Shown: positions 9,429-19,370 of the stretch, in pieces
Layout: each line of letters begins with the position of its first letter
Position numbering within the stretch: position 1 is the first letter of the stretch
DNA from: Shimia sp. R9_2
Lineage (GTDB): Bacteria > Pseudomonadota > Alphaproteobacteria > Rhodobacterales > Rhodobacteraceae
Assembly (NCBI RefSeq): GCF_017743735.1
Contig: NZ_JAGHRO010000002.1
Span: forward strand, 744,001-808,000
Direction: 5' to 3'
Length of the DNA stretch: 64,000 nucleotides
Program-made: the position numbers and the translations under genes
Notes under the pieces: model-generated
Told to the model about the DNA's origin: nothing
Databases searched by the model: none
What the model saw: the letters and a program-made list of their open reading frames with translations, nothing else

Positions 9429-11321
9429 ATGTCATATCAAGACGTATACGAACGCTGGAAAAATGATCCGGAAGCTTTCTGGATGCAGGCGGCAGAAGCA
9501 ATTGATTGGCATACGCCGCCCTGCAAGGCGCTGACGGACAAAGGCGACCATCTTTATGAGTGGTTCGCGGACGCAAAGGTCAACACCTGCTGGAACGCGG
9601 TGGACCGCCACGTCGAAGCCGGGCGCGGCGAGCAGACGGCCATCATCTATGACAGCCCGATCACCCACACCAAACGCGAAATCTCCTATGTTGAGCTGCG
9701 CAACCGTGTCGCCACACTTGCCGGCGCCCTGCGCGCCAAAGGCGTTGAGAAAGGCGACCGCGTCATCATCTACATGCCGATGATCCCCGAGGCGCTGGAA
9801 GCCATGCTGGCTTGCGCCCGACTGGGTGCCATCCACTCCGTGGTGTTTGGCGGATTTGCCGCCAACGAACTTGCAGTGCGCATCGACGACGCCAAGCCCA
9901 AAGCCATCATCGCCGCCTCCTGCGGGTTGGAGCCGGGCCGCGTGGTGCACTACAAACCTCTGCTCGACGGCGCCATCGACCTCTCCACACACAAGCCCGA
10001 TTTCTGCGTGATCCTCCAACGCGAACAAGAGGTGGCGCAGCTGGTCGAGGGGCGGGACGTCAACTGGCACGGCTTTCAGTATGGCGTGGAACCGGCCGAA
10101 TGTGTTCCGGTCGAAGGCAACCACCCGTCCTATATCCTCTACACCTCCGGCACCACAGGGCAGCCCAAAGGCGTGATCCGCCACACCGCAGGTCAGCTGG
10201 TCGCGCTGAACTGGACCATGAAAAATATCTACAATGTCGACCCCGGCGATGTGTTCTGGGCGGCCTCCGATGTGGGCTGGGTCGTGGGCCACAGCTATAT
10301 CTGCTACGCCCCTCTGATCCATGGCAACACCACCATTGTCTTTGAGGGCAAACCGGTTGGCACACCGGATGCGGGCACCTTCTGGCGCGTGATTTCAGAG
10401 CACAACGTCAAAAGCTTCTTCACCGCCCCCACCGCCTTCCGCGCCGTGAAGCGCGAAGACCCGACAGGCGAATACGTCAAGAAATATGACCTCAGCTGCC
10501 TTGAGCAGGTCTATCTCGCGGGCGAACGCGCTGATCCGGACACCATCGTCTGGGCGCAGGAGCAACTGGGCGTGCCAATCGTGGACCACTGGTGGCAAAC
10601 AGAAACCGGCTGGTCGATTGCCGCCAACCCGCTCGGCATCGAAGAGCTGCCCATCAAACTGGGCTCCCCAACCGTTCCCATGCCCGGCTATGACGTCGAA
10701 ATTCTGGACGAAGGCGGCCACCCCGTCGCGGCTGGCGAACTTGGTGCCATCGCCATCAAGCTGCCGTTGCCTCCCGGCACGCTGCCCACGCTGTGGAATG
10801 CCGAAGAGCGCTTCAAATCCTCCTACCTCACCCACTTCCCGGGCTATTATGAGACCGGTGATGCGGGCATGAAGGATGAGGACGGCTACGTCTATATTAT
10901 GGCGCGCACCGATGACGTCATCAACGTCGCTGGCCACCGCCTGTCCACCGGCGGCATGGAAGAGGTGCTTGCTGGGCACCCGGATGTGGCAGAATGCGCC
11001 GTGATTGGCGTGGCGGATCAGCTCAAGGGCCAGATGCCCGTCGGTTTCCTCTGCCTCAACGCTGGCAACGAACGCGCCCATGACGAGGTAGTCAAAGAGG
11101 TTGTCGCTCTGGTGCGCCAGAAAATCGGCCCGGTTGCCGCCTTCAAGCTCGCGGTTGTGGTGGATCGTTTGCCAAAAACCCGCTCGGGCAAAATCCTGCG
11201 CGGCACCATGGTCTCCATCGCAGATGGCACCGACTGGAAAATGCCCGCCACCATCGACGATCCAGTCATCCTCGATGAAATCACCGAGGCCCTGAAAACC
11301 ATAGGCTACGCATCCGCGTGA
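9429..11321 (+). CDS. prpE: Propionyl-CoA synthetase
   Basis: ATP-dependent activation of propionate to propionyl-CoA via an acyl-adenylate. The 630-residue protein shows the AMP-binding P-loop YTSGTTGQPKGV at about residue 238, the WWQTETGW adenylate motif, the hinge/C-domain GHRLSTGGMEE, and PKTRSGKILRG near the C-terminus, whose lysine is the usual acetylation target. The GHRLSTGGME form and overall length favour PrpE over acetyl-CoA synthetase. A strong terminator follows the gene. Confidence 0.92.
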   Translation: MSYQDVYERWKNDPEAFWMQAAEAIDWHTPPCKALTDKGDHLYEWFADAKVNTCWNAVDRHVEAGRGEQTAIIYDSPITHTKREISYVELRNRVATLAGALRAKGVEKGDRVIIYMPMIPEALEAMLACARLGAIHSVVFGGFAANELAVRIDDAKPKAIIAASCGLEPGRVVHYKPLLDGAIDLSTHKPDFCVILQREQEVAQLVEGRDVNWHGFQYGVEPAECVPVEGNHPSYILYTSGTTGQPKGVIRHTAGQLVALNWTMKNIYNVDPGDVFWAASDVGWVVGHSYICYAPLIHGNTTIVFEGKPVGTPDAGTFWRVISEHNVKSFFTAPTAFRAVKREDPTGEYVKKYDLSCLEQVYLAGERADPDTIVWAQEQLGVPIVDHWWQTETGWSIAANPLGIEELPIKLGSPTVPMPGYDVEILDEGGHPVAAGELGAIAIKLPLPPGTLPTLWNAEERFKSSYLTHFPGYYETGDAGMKDEDGYVYIMARTDDVINVAGHRLSTGGMEEVLAGHPDVAECAVIGVADQLKGQMPVGFLCLNAGNERAHDEVVKEVVALVRQKIGPVAAFKLAVVVDRLPKTRSGKILRGTMVSIADGTDWKMPATIDDPVILDEITEALKTIGYASA

Positions 11322-11331
11322 CCTGTGTCAG

Positions 11332-11364
11332 AGAGGCGCGCACCCCGCTCGCGCGCCTCTTTTG
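11332..11364 (+). terminator. Terminator after prpE
   Basis: Perfect 10-bp stem AGAGGCGCGC / GCGCGCCTCT, 9-base loop, then TTTTG. It lies 11 bases past the prpE stop and just before the convergent nadK end. Confidence 0.85.
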
Positions 11365-11367
11365 TCC

Positions 11368-12129
11368 TTAGACGAACTGTTCGCGAATAAGCCGCTCTTC
11401 GAGCCCATGGCCTGGGTCAAACAGAATGCGGTGCGCGATCTGCGCGTCCGAGCGGATTTCAACTCGCGACACATTCTCAATTGCGCGGCTGTCGGCATGG
11501 GCCATCACCGGGCGTTTCTGCGGCTCCAGAACATCAAAGGTCACTGCCGCAGATTTTGGCAGCAGCGCCCCGCGCCAGCGCCGCGGGCGGAACGGCGCAA
11601 TCGCCGTCAGCGCAAGCACATCCGACCCGATTGGCAAAATGGGTCCGTGGGCAGAATAGTTGTAGGCTGTGGAACCCGCAGGGGTGCTGATCAATGCCCC
11701 GTCACAGACCAGCTCTTCCATGCGCAGACGCCCATCAATCGAAATCTTCAGCTTGGCTGCCTGTGGCCCCGCGCGCAGCAGCGAGACTTCGTTGATAGCG
11801 AGCGCTTCATGCACCGATCCGTCCGCAGCTGTGGCGCGCATCGCCAGCGGGTTGAGCATCTCTTCTTCTGCGGCCCCCAGCCGTTCCAGCAGACCGCTTT
11901 CGGAATAGGCATTCATCAAAAAGCCCACCGTACCGCGGTTCATACCGTAGACCGGCGCAGACATCGCCTGCGTCATATGCAGGGCCTGAAGCATGAAACC
12001 ATCCCCGCCAAGCGCGACAATCACATCCGCCTCCTCAGGCGCGACATTGCCGTAGCGCCCGATCAGGGCGGCGCGTGCGGTCTGCGCAACTGGCGCATCG
12101 CTGGCCATAAAAGCGATTCTTTCAGACAT
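11368..12129 (-). CDS. nadK: NAD kinase
   Basis: ATP-dependent phosphorylation of NAD to NADP. The 253-residue protein has the invariant GGDG at residues 41-44 (ALGGDGFML), the AINEVSLLR motif, and the [17 protein letters not shown] segment that binds NAD. Length fits alphaproteobacterial NadK. It is convergent with prpE and divergent from glyA. Confidence 0.94.
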   Translation of the reverse strand: MSERIAFMASDAPVAQTARAALIGRYGNVAPEEADVIVALGGDGFMLQALHMTQAMSAPVYGMNRGTVGFLMNAYSESGLLERLGAAEEEMLNPLAMRATAADGSVHEALAINEVSLLRAGPQAAKLKISIDGRLRMEELVCDGALISTPAGSTAYNYSAHGPILPIGSDVLALTAIAPFRPRRWRGALLPKSAAVTFDVLEPQKRPVMAHADSRAIENVSRVEIRSDAQIAHRILFDPGHGLEERLIREQFV

Positions 12130-12272
12130 CGTCGCTCATGCTCCCAACTCCCAAAAAGCAGGTTTCCCTGCGCCGCCAAAGGTTTCCGATAGCGACATAT
12201 GTTTACCCCCTGCACCATCTGCGGCGCTCAGGCAAGGTGTTGCGTCGCTTTGGGACCTTTCAAGCCGGGCAT

Positions 12273-12288
12273 GTTTCCATTAGGAAAC
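12273..12288. promoter_or_regulatory. Palindrome upstream of glyA
   Basis: GTTTCCATTAGGAAAC: perfect 6-bp arms around ATTA, 35 bases before the glyA ATG. Its size and place suit a dimeric repressor or activator site. I cannot name the regulator. Confidence 0.4.
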
Positions 12289-12323
12289 TCGCAACTCGAA
12301 CCGTTCAACAGGAGCAAACGTCC

Positions 12324-13616
12324 ATGAGCACCTCCCGTGATTCTGGCTTTTTCACCGAACCCCTCGCATCCCGCGACCCGGAGCTGTTTGGCTCCATCAC
12401 AGATGAGCTGGCCCGCCAGCGCGACGAAATCGAACTGATCGCGTCTGAGAACATCGTGTCTGCGGCCGTTATGGAAGCGCAGGGCTCTGTGCTGACCAAC
12501 AAATACGCAGAAGGCTACCCGGGCCGCCGCTACTATGGTGGCTGTCAGCACGTGGATGTGGCAGAGAACCTCGCCATCGACCGCGCAAAAGAGCTCTTTG
12601 GCGTTGAGTATGCAAACGTGCAGCCAAACTCCGGCTCCCAGGCCAACCAGGGTGTATTCACCGCACTGCTGCAGCCGGGCGACACCATCCTCGGCATGTC
12701 CCTGGACGCAGGTGGCCACCTGACCCACGGCGCAAAACCAAACCAGTCCGGCAAATGGTTCAACGCGGTGCAGTACGGCGTGCGCAAGCAAGACAGCCTG
12801 CTGGACTACGATCAGGTTCAAGAGCTGGCCAACGAGCACAAGCCAAAGCTGATCATCGCAGGCGGTTCCGCCATCCCGCGCCAGATCGACTTCGCAAAGT
12901 TCCGTGAGATCGCGGACTCCGTTGGCGCATACCTGATGGTCGACATGGCACACTTCGCTGGTCTCGTGGCCGCAGGTGAGCACCCCTCCCCATTCCCTTA
13001 TGCGGATGTGGCAACCACCACGACCCACAAGACCCTGCGCGGCCCGCGCGGCGGCATGATCGTGACCAACGATGAGGCAATTGCCAAGAAGGTCAACTCC
13101 GCGATCTTCCCAGGCATTCAGGGTGGCCCGCTGATGCACGTGATCGCAGGCAAAGCCGCCGCCTTTGGCGAAGCGCTGCGCCCTGAGTTCAAAGCCTACC
13201 AGCAGCAGGTTCGCGCCAACGCTGTGGCGCTGGCGGATCAGCTGGTCAAAGGCGGTCTGGACATCGTCACCGGTGGCACCGACACCCACGTGATGCTGGT
13301 CGACCTGCGCCCCAAAGGTGTGAAAGGCAACGCCACCGAGAAAGCTCTCGGCCGCGCCCACATCACCTGCAACAAAAATGGCATCCCGTTTGACCCTGAA
13401 AAGCCAATGGTCACCTCCGGCATCCGTCTGGGCACCCCGGCCGGCACCACCCGTGGCTTTGGCGAGGAAGAGTTCCGCGCGATTGCTGACATGATTGTGG
13501 AAGTGGTCGACGGTCTGGCCGCCAACGGCGAAGAGGGCAACGGCGAAGTGGAAGCGGCTGTGAAAGCCAAAGTGGCAGATCTCTGCGCACGCTTCCCGCT
13601 CTACCCGAACCTCTAA
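12324..13616 (+). CDS. glyA: Serine hydroxymethyltransferase
   Basis: PLP- and tetrahydrofolate-dependent interconversion of serine and glycine, the main source of one-carbon units. The 430-residue protein has the family features [25 protein letters not shown] and the PLP-lysine motif [14 protein letters not shown] with the lysine near residue 236. The frame stays open upstream to 12138, but ATG at 12324 matches the family N-terminus and follows ACAGGAGC. Codon choice looks strongly biased, as for a highly expressed gene. Confidence 0.96.
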   Translation: MSTSRDSGFFTEPLASRDPELFGSITDELARQRDEIELIASENIVSAAVMEAQGSVLTNKYAEGYPGRRYYGGCQHVDVAENLAIDRAKELFGVEYANVQPNSGSQANQGVFTALLQPGDTILGMSLDAGGHLTHGAKPNQSGKWFNAVQYGVRKQDSLLDYDQVQELANEHKPKLIIAGGSAIPRQIDFAKFREIADSVGAYLMVDMAHFAGLVAAGEHPSPFPYADVATTTTHKTLRGPRGGMIVTNDEAIAKKVNSAIFPGIQGGPLMHVIAGKAAAFGEALRPEFKAYQQQVRANAVALADQLVKGGLDIVTGGTDTHVMLVDLRPKGVKGNATEKALGRAHITCNKNGIPFDPEKPMVTSGIRLGTPAGTTRGFGEEEFRAIADMIVEVVDGLAANGEEGNGEVEAAVKAKVADLCARFPLYPNL

Positions 13617-13639
13617 GCCCAGCGCTTAGCTAAAGACAA

Positions 13640-13676
13640 AGCCGCCGCAGACACCCTCTGCGGCGGCTATTTTTTG
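13640..13676 (+). terminator. Terminator after glyA
   Basis: 12-bp perfect stem AGCCGCCGCAGA / TCTGCGGCGGCT with a 5-base loop, followed by ATTTTTTG. It lies in the gap between glyA and the convergent nnrS gene. Confidence 0.9.
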
Positions 13677-13687
13677 TGGGGCCGGCG

Positions 13688-14881
13688 TTACCCTTCTATT
13701 GGCGGTTTGGGTCGCACCAGCGCGGCGCCATAGCGCAGCGCAAATCCGCCAAAAGCCGTAACCCAAAGCACGGCGGAAATCTCTAGACATACAGGGACTT
13801 CGCCCGCCAACCACCGTGCGATAACAGAGCCAAAGAGGCTGAGATAGATCGCAAGTGTGGGCCCATCCGCTTTCAACGCACGACCGGTATGGCCCAGCGT
13901 CGCCCGCGTCATCACCGCCAAGGTCATTGCCCCGATCGCACCTGCCATCCATATGTGTTGCGCGGCGGCCTGCCCTGCCCCGACTCCCAGAATGGAGTCT
14001 CCCAATGCCAGGGCTCCCAGCGGGATCAGAGCATAGGAAACGTGCAGCACCGACAGCAACGGTTCAGCCAGCGTATGCGTGCCTTTCCAACGCCAGAGGC
14101 GCGCCACATGCAGCAGTGCCAAACCGATCAACAGCCCACCTACGCCAGCCTCCTCTGGCCAAAAACTCCAAAGCAGAAGCACCGCAACCGTTGTCAGCAG
14201 TACAAACTTGTCAAAGCGCTGCATGGGGGGTGCGGGGCGCACATCGCTGCCCTGTTTGACCAACCAGTTGCGCGTGAACGACGGCACGATGCGCCCACCG
14301 ATCACGACAATCATCATCACAGCGGTCGCGAGACCCAAACGGAGGCCCAGCCCCTGCGCGGCAAAGCCGTCCACCAGCGCCTCAAGGTGAAACACCCCAT
14401 TCGCCAGGGTGAAAACGGCCAGCATCGCCAACACGATCAGGTTGCGCCAATTCTGACCAGCAATGATCTCTCGCAAAATCACGCCGCCCAAAACGATGGG
14501 AAAAGCCAGATCAACAGCGGCCGCTGCGCCCAAGGGTAAGCTTGCCGAGAAAAGCACCGCCACGCGCCCTGCCACCCAAAGTGCAAAGAGCCCGCCCAGC
14601 CGCCAGCCCACCAGAGGCAAACGCCCTGTCCAATTGGGCACCGCTGTGAGCAGGAACCCCGCCAAGATCGCGCCAAGATAGCCAAAGAGAAATTCATGTG
14701 CATGCCATGTCACCGGGTCAAAGCGCAACGGCAGCTCAAAGGCACCGCTCAGCGCGGCAATCCAGACCGGCATCGCCAGCGCCGCCCACAGCGCGCCAAA
14801 CAGAAAGAACGGGCGGAACCCATAGCTCAGCAACGCCGGTCCCGACCAGCGGCGCATTTGTTCAGAAGAAGACAGGGCCAT
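13688..14881 (-). CDS. nnrS: NnrS-family membrane protein
   Basis: A 397-residue polytopic membrane protein with about 12 hydrophobic segments and the NnrS-type N-terminus LLSYGFRPFFLFGALWA, then WHAHEFLFGYLGAILAGFLLTAVPNWTG. Studied NnrS proteins are haem/copper membrane proteins linked to resistance to NO and nitrosative stress. The histidines in WHAHE and HIWMAGAIG are candidate metal ligands. A GGAGG lies upstream of the ATG. It is the distal gene of the nor transcription unit. Confidence 0.9.
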   Translation of the reverse strand: MALSSSEQMRRWSGPALLSYGFRPFFLFGALWAALAMPVWIAALSGAFELPLRFDPVTWHAHEFLFGYLGAILAGFLLTAVPNWTGRLPLVGWRLGGLFALWVAGRVAVLFSASLPLGAAAAVDLAFPIVLGGVILREIIAGQNWRNLIVLAMLAVFTLANGVFHLEALVDGFAAQGLGLRLGLATAVMMIVVIGGRIVPSFTRNWLVKQGSDVRPAPPMQRFDKFVLLTTVAVLLLWSFWPEEAGVGGLLIGLALLHVARLWRWKGTHTLAEPLLSVLHVSYALIPLGALALGDSILGVGAGQAAAQHIWMAGAIGAMTLAVMTRATLGHTGRALKADGPTLAIYLSLFGSVIARWLAGEVPVCLEISAVLWVTAFGGFALRYGAALVRPKPPIEG

Positions 14882-14911
14882 GTTGCGGCCTCCTTATGTG
14901 TGAGATGGCGC

Positions 14912-15151
14912 TCAAAGCGCATCCGTGCCGTCGGCCACATCCATCAGATGACGAATGTGGCGGGCAAAGTACCATGTCGCAGGCGCACCAATCAGCGCGC
15001 CCAGCAAAATCGAAAGACCGGTCGATACCACCGGACCACCCACCCAGCTGAAGATCAAAGATAGGAAAAACACGTTCACTGCTGCGGCTCCTACCCCAAA
15101 CGGGTACAGCGCCAGCGCAATTCTCTGTACTGACCAGCCCGCTTGTGTCAT
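14912..15151 (-). CDS. Small two-helix membrane protein of the nor operon
   Basis: A 79-residue protein with two hydrophobic stretches, one around residues 10-35 (IALALYPFGVGAAAVNVFFLSLIFSW) and one around 40-62 (STGLSILLGALIGAPATWYF), and a charged tail. ATG at 15151 overlaps the stop of the preceding 57-codon gene as ATGA. The frame could begin at 15169, but the overlap favours 15151. No family recognised. The place between norD and nnrS suggests a role in NO-reductase assembly or NO handling. Confidence 0.7.
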   Translation of the reverse strand: MTQAGWSVQRIALALYPFGVGAAAVNVFFLSLIFSWVGGPVVSTGLSILLGALIGAPATWYFARHIRHLMDVADGTDAL

Positions 15152-15321
15152 CGCCGCGACACCAGCCATTGCACCGCAGCCATGGACGCAACCAGCGTCA
15201 GGCAGGCCAGCGCATACCAGAACTCCGCTGTGGCAGATTGCGCCTGCGGAATCGGGCGGTCAAACGCCTCTGCCATTGCAGGCGAAGCCATGAATGCAAA
15301 AAGAACGACAGTAAGTTTCAT
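15148..15321 (-). CDS. 57-residue exported/membrane peptide, possible NorF-like factor
   Basis: A very small gene read directly from the DNA. It encodes MKLTVVLFAFMASPAMAEAF, then a short linker with a proline (FDRPIPQAQSATAEF), a hydrophobic helix (WYALACLTLVASMAAVQWLV) and SRR. The N-terminus looks like a signal peptide with AMA before the mature part. It begins 1 base after the norD stop (TGAGATG) and overlaps the next start (ATGA), which strongly suggests it is translated. In other denitrifiers norD can be followed by norE/norF, and NorF is a small membrane protein; similarity to NorF could not be tested. Confidence 0.65.
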   Translation of the reverse strand: MKLTVVLFAFMASPAMAEAFDRPIPQAQSATAEFWYALACLTLVASMAAVQWLVSRR

Positions 15322-15322
15322 C

Positions 15323-17215
15323 TCAAGTCTCCTGTGTCAGACTGCGGTAAATGTCGGGCAAGGCGCGCGACAATCGCATCGGGTTTGGCAACAGCGAGAA
15401 GCCGCCACGCCCAAAGATGCGGGCAAACCAATCCTGCCCGTCTTCATCAATGATCACACCATGCAGGTTCAGCCCTATGTCTCGCGCTTCCCGCACGGCC
15501 ATATGGCTGTCTTCAATACCATGCTGCCCCTCATAGTGATCGAGATCGTTGGGCTTGCCATCGGTCAGCACGATCAACAGCTTATGGGCACTCGGCTCCT
15601 TAGCCAGCTGCGCGGTCACATGCCGTATCGCGGCCCCTAGACGCGTAAAATGGCCGGGTTTCAACGCGCCTATGTTGTCGGTTACATCGCAGGTCATCGG
15701 CGCCTCAAAATCCTTGCAACGCGTCAAAAACACCCGATCCCGGCGCAGGGAGGAAAAGCCCCAGATGCCGATCCGGTCACCGGCAGCATCCACACCCACG
15801 GCCAAAGCGGCCATGGCTTGACGGGCCACTTCAATAACGCTGGTGTCGCCAATCGCTGCCTCGGTCGAGCGGGACACATCAATCAAGAAAGCAACCGAGA
15901 CATCGCGTTCAACTTTGCGCGCAGCCTGCCAGATGCGGTCAGAGCCACGCCCCGTGGCCGCAAGATCCGCCTTTGCCGTCAGCACAGCCTCCAGATCCAG
16001 CTCGCTGCCGTCGATTTGGCGGGCCTGCAAAATCCGGCGCGGTCGCAGGGCTTCAAACTGCCTGCGCACCTCGCGCACTGTGCGTGCATGGGGGATGAAT
16101 TGGGTGCCGTCAGGCTGCGCAGGCGCTTCCAGCACACGGCAGTGATCCTTCATATAGCTGCGCGCCCGGTGATTCCATTCGTCATAGGTATGCACGCCCG
16201 CAAGCGCCTCATGATCCGCATCCGCGGGGGACAGGTCGAGGTGCAAGCGCAAGCGCGTCGCTGCCTTGCGGTTCTGCTTGGACAGGGTGATGCGATCCTG
16301 ATCATCCGCGGCTTTCTGGGCATTTTCATCGTCATCATCATCCACACTGCGGTTGATGTTCATCGACTCCACCCAAGACAGGATGGATTCAAAACGGTGA
16401 ATGATAAAACTGTCCTTACGGCTCTGCTGTTCCTGATCTTTGCGCTCACCAGCTTTGCGTTTTGAATAGGCCGCTGCCGTTGGCGGTGCCTTATCCGCAG
16501 CGTCTTCCTCGCCAGCCGCCGCACCTGTGCCGGGGGCCGCAAAACGCAACCAAATTGGCACTGGCGCAAAGGGCATATAGCCCCGCGTTGCGACACCAGC
16601 TTCCAGAGTGGCCTGCGTGCCGAACAGCTGATCGCGGATAGCCTGCTCAAGGGCGGCCTCCTGCGCGGGTCGGGCAACCTCGGGCCGAATATTCAGGCAA
16701 TGCCGCGCCATCTGGGCATAGCCCTTGCGCAATCCCGGGCAGGCCTCAAAGGCGTCATCTGCGGCCTGCGCATTTGCCCGGATTTGCGCGCAATCAAGTG
16801 CGGCACCATCGCCAGAGAATGTGTTTGGGGTGATGTCTGCCTTGGCCGCCAGCGCGGTCAGCCAGAAATAGGCGGCGCGATTCAACCACTTCTCGGGAAA
16901 GACCGCGATCTGTGGCGGCAGGGCCAACCGCTCGCCATCAAAACGCGCCACATATTCCTTCTCGCGCTCCGCACCCATCTTGCGGCGCAGCGGGCGGCGA
17001 TGCCGCATCACGGTCGCAGGTGCCTCCCCCAGCTCCACCGCAGCATCCCCGCCCAGCGCACGAAACAAAACCGCAAGGCTTGGGCGCACAGACGCCAACG
17101 TGACCGCCGCATCCGGATAATGTGCCTCCGCACCCAATCCGCTGGCCATCTCATGCCAGAGGTTGCCCACGGTCTCTTCCGGCTCCATCAAATAGAGAAG
17201 TCGCATTCCGCTCAC
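15323..17215 (-). CDS. norD: NorD, von Willebrand A protein for NO reductase activation
   Basis: A 630-residue cytoplasmic protein needed, with NorQ, to mature the NO reductase in studied denitrifiers. The C-terminal third is a VWA domain with the metal-ion site DVSRS (VAFLIDVSRSTEAA) and later TDGKPND. The middle is acidic and low in complexity (DDDDEN), typical of NorD/CobT-like proteins. It overlaps the norQ stop by 4 bases. A MoxR AAA ATPase paired with a VWA protein is a general metal-insertion/remodelling arrangement. Confidence 0.92.
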   Translation of the reverse strand: MSGMRLLYLMEPEETVGNLWHEMASGLGAEAHYPDAAVTLASVRPSLAVLFRALGGDAAVELGEAPATVMRHRRPLRRKMGAEREKEYVARFDGERLALPPQIAVFPEKWLNRAAYFWLTALAAKADITPNTFSGDGAALDCAQIRANAQAADDAFEACPGLRKGYAQMARHCLNIRPEVARPAQEAALEQAIRDQLFGTQATLEAGVATRGYMPFAPVPIWLRFAAPGTGAAAGEEDAADKAPPTAAAYSKRKAGERKDQEQQSRKDSFIIHRFESILSWVESMNINRSVDDDDDENAQKAADDQDRITLSKQNRKAATRLRLHLDLSPADADHEALAGVHTYDEWNHRARSYMKDHCRVLEAPAQPDGTQFIPHARTVREVRRQFEALRPRRILQARQIDGSELDLEAVLTAKADLAATGRGSDRIWQAARKVERDVSVAFLIDVSRSTEAAIGDTSVIEVARQAMAALAVGVDAAGDRIGIWGFSSLRRDRVFLTRCKDFEAPMTCDVTDNIGALKPGHFTRLGAAIRHVTAQLAKEPSAHKLLIVLTDGKPNDLDHYEGQHGIEDSHMAVREARDIGLNLHGVIIDEDGQDWFARIFGRGGFSLLPNPMRLSRALPDIYRSLTQET

Positions 17216-18012
17216 CCGTAGATCGTTGCAACCAGATCCCTGAGGGACTGCTGCACATCTGGCTCATCACTCAAAGGTTCGATGATCGCCGCCTCAAGCG
17301 CGCGATCCACGCCCATGCCTCCCGCCATCAGACTGGCGGCATAGATCAGCAAACGGGTCGAAACGCCTTCTTCAAGATGCATGCCGGAAAGCTTTCGGAT
17401 ATGCCCGGCAAGCCGCACCAGAGGCGCGACCCGCCCCACTTCCAGACGGCTTTCCTGCGCAACCACCGAGATTTCGGTTTCCGCATCCGGAAAGTCAAAG
17501 GAGATCGACAAAAAGCGTTGGCGTGTAGAGGGTTTCAACCGCTTAAGCACATTCTGATAGCCGGGGTTGTAGCTGGCGACCAACATGAAGTCCTTGGGCG
17601 CCACCAGCTCCTCTCCGGTGCGATCGATCATCAAGGCGCGCCGCGAGTCTGTGAGCGGGTGCAGCACCACAGTCACGTCTTTACGGGCTTCAACCACCTC
17701 ATCAAGGTAACAGATCCCGCCGTCGCGCACTGCGCGTGTCAGCGGGCCATCGACCCAGACAGTCTCGCCCCCTTTGAGCAAATAGCGCCCGATCAAATCT
17801 GCCGCAGAGAGATCATCATGGCAGGCCACCGTATAAAGCGGCTTGCCCAGCTTGGCGGTCATGTGCTCAACAAAACGGGTTTTGCCGCAGCCGGTCGGCC
17901 CCTTCAAAAGAAGGGGCAAACCATTGTCATAAGCGGTCTCAAACAGATCGCACTCACGGCCGGTTTCTTGATAAAACGGCAACGAAGGAACAGTTGCGAT
18001 ATTCATACTCAT
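17212..18012 (-). CDS. norQ: NorQ, MoxR-type AAA+ ATPase
   Basis: A 266-residue AAA+ ATPase of the MoxR class with Walker A GPTGCGKT (LLKGPTGCGKTRFVEH), Walker B ICYLDEVVEA, and sensor-like ASYNPGYQ. It works with NorD to activate the NorCB complex, probably helping insert the non-haem iron. Its ATG overlaps the norB stop (4 bases) and its end overlaps norD, so norB-norQ-norD are coupled. Confidence 0.94.
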   Translation of the reverse strand: MSMNIATVPSLPFYQETGRECDLFETAYDNGLPLLLKGPTGCGKTRFVEHMTAKLGKPLYTVACHDDLSAADLIGRYLLKGGETVWVDGPLTRAVRDGGICYLDEVVEARKDVTVVLHPLTDSRRALMIDRTGEELVAPKDFMLVASYNPGYQNVLKRLKPSTRQRFLSISFDFPDAETEISVVAQESRLEVGRVAPLVRLAGHIRKLSGMHLEEGVSTRLLIYAASLMAGGMGVDRALEAAIIEPLSDEPDVQQSLRDLVATIYG

Positions 18013-19358
18013 TCTCCTGCAACAATTTTGGCAGAGCCCGGTGCGATGATTTCTTTTTCACGCACAACGGCCAGCGAGTAGATGAACAGAAGCGCGCCAA
18101 TCACCACAGCGGCACCCGCGCCAAAGCGCATCAGATAGAAGACCGACAGGCTCTCCTGCACGTCCATGAAATAGTCGCCCACCACGCGCTGCATATGGGT
18201 CTGGATCGTACCTGCGAAGGTCAGCACAAATGTCATGAAGGCCATGCCACCGGTCATCAGCCAGAACGACGCCATGTTCAGCACCTGATTATACGGCATC
18301 CGGTTGCGCAGCATCGGCATCGCATAGGTAAAGACCGCAAGGTTGAGCGCAACATAGGCACCGTAGAAGGCCAGGTGACCGTGGGCTGCGGTGATCTGCG
18401 TGCCATGGCTATAGAAGTTCACACCATGCAGCGTGTGCAAAAAGCCCCAGACCCCTGCGCCAAAGAAGGCGACTGTGCTTGCCCCCAAAGACCACAAGAG
18501 CGCGGCTTTATTGGGGTGGTTCTTGCGGCCCTTCCAGACCATCACAAAGGCAAAGGACATCATCAGGAAGAAGGGGATCACCTCAAAGGTGGAGAAGATC
18601 GAACCAACCCACTGCCAATAGCCCGGCAAGCCAATCCAGTAGAAATGGTGCCCGGTGCCAAGGATGCCGCTGAAGAGCGCCGTAGCCACGATGACATAGA
18701 GCCATTTTTCAACCACCTCACGGTCCACGCCGGTCAGCTTCAGCATCAGAAAGGCGAGGATTGCAGCCATCACCAATTCCCAGGTGGCTTCTACCCAGAG
18801 GTGGATCACAAACCACCAGTACATTTTATCAAGGCTCAAGTTAGCCGGATTGATGAAGGCAAATACCCACAACAGCGACAGCAGCCAAAGCCCCATCAGG
18901 AGCACATTGGTGATCGCGGTTTTCTTTCCCGCCAGCACAGTCATCGAGATGTTGAGCAGAAAGATCAGCGCCCCAACAAGAATGCCGAATTTCACCCATA
19001 ACGGCTGCTCCAGAAACTCACGGCCACCGTGGATGCCCACAAGGTAAGAGCCAACTGCGCCCAGCGCGCCTACTGTCAGAATGATGAGCTGGATATAGGC
19101 CAATTTCGGTGACCAAAGCTCGCGCTCGGATTCTTCGGGAATAAGGAAGTAAGCTGCGCCAAAAAAACCTAGCAACAGCCAGACCACCAGCGCATTGGTG
19201 TGGATCATACGGATCACATTGAAAGGCAGGATTTCCGCCAAGAAGTTGGGAGAAACGTAAACCCAACCTGCGAGCAGACCACCCAATACCTGCACGCCAA
19301 ACAGCGCCAGCGCTGCGGCGAAATAGTAAAGGGCCACTTTTTGAGACTGATATTTCAT
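18009..19358 (-). CDS. norB: Nitric oxide reductase, catalytic subunit
   Basis: Integral membrane subunit of cytochrome-c-dependent NO reductase (cNOR), which reduces two NO to N2O. The 449 residues form about 12 membrane helices. Conserved haem/iron histidines are seen in IRMIHTNALVVWL, HLWVEATWELVMAA (with the conserved glutamates), TGHHFYWIG and HGTQITAAHGHLAFYGAY. It has the short form without the quinol-oxidase extension, and norC lies 12 bases upstream. Confidence 0.96.
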   Translation of the reverse strand: MKYQSQKVALYYFAAALALFGVQVLGGLLAGWVYVSPNFLAEILPFNVIRMIHTNALVVWLLLGFFGAAYFLIPEESERELWSPKLAYIQLIILTVGALGAVGSYLVGIHGGREFLEQPLWVKFGILVGALIFLLNISMTVLAGKKTAITNVLLMGLWLLSLLWVFAFINPANLSLDKMYWWFVIHLWVEATWELVMAAILAFLMLKLTGVDREVVEKWLYVIVATALFSGILGTGHHFYWIGLPGYWQWVGSIFSTFEVIPFFLMMSFAFVMVWKGRKNHPNKAALLWSLGASTVAFFGAGVWGFLHTLHGVNFYSHGTQITAAHGHLAFYGAYVALNLAVFTYAMPMLRNRMPYNQVLNMASFWLMTGGMAFMTFVLTFAGTIQTHMQRVVGDYFMDVQESLSVFYLMRFGAGAAVVIGALLFIYSLAVVREKEIIAPGSAKIVAGE

Positions 19359-19370
19359 GGTTTCGCCTCC

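Noticed and set aside
12228-13361. 377-codon open frame on the minus strand
   Set aside because: Shadow of glyA, which has strong codon bias and a full-length family match.
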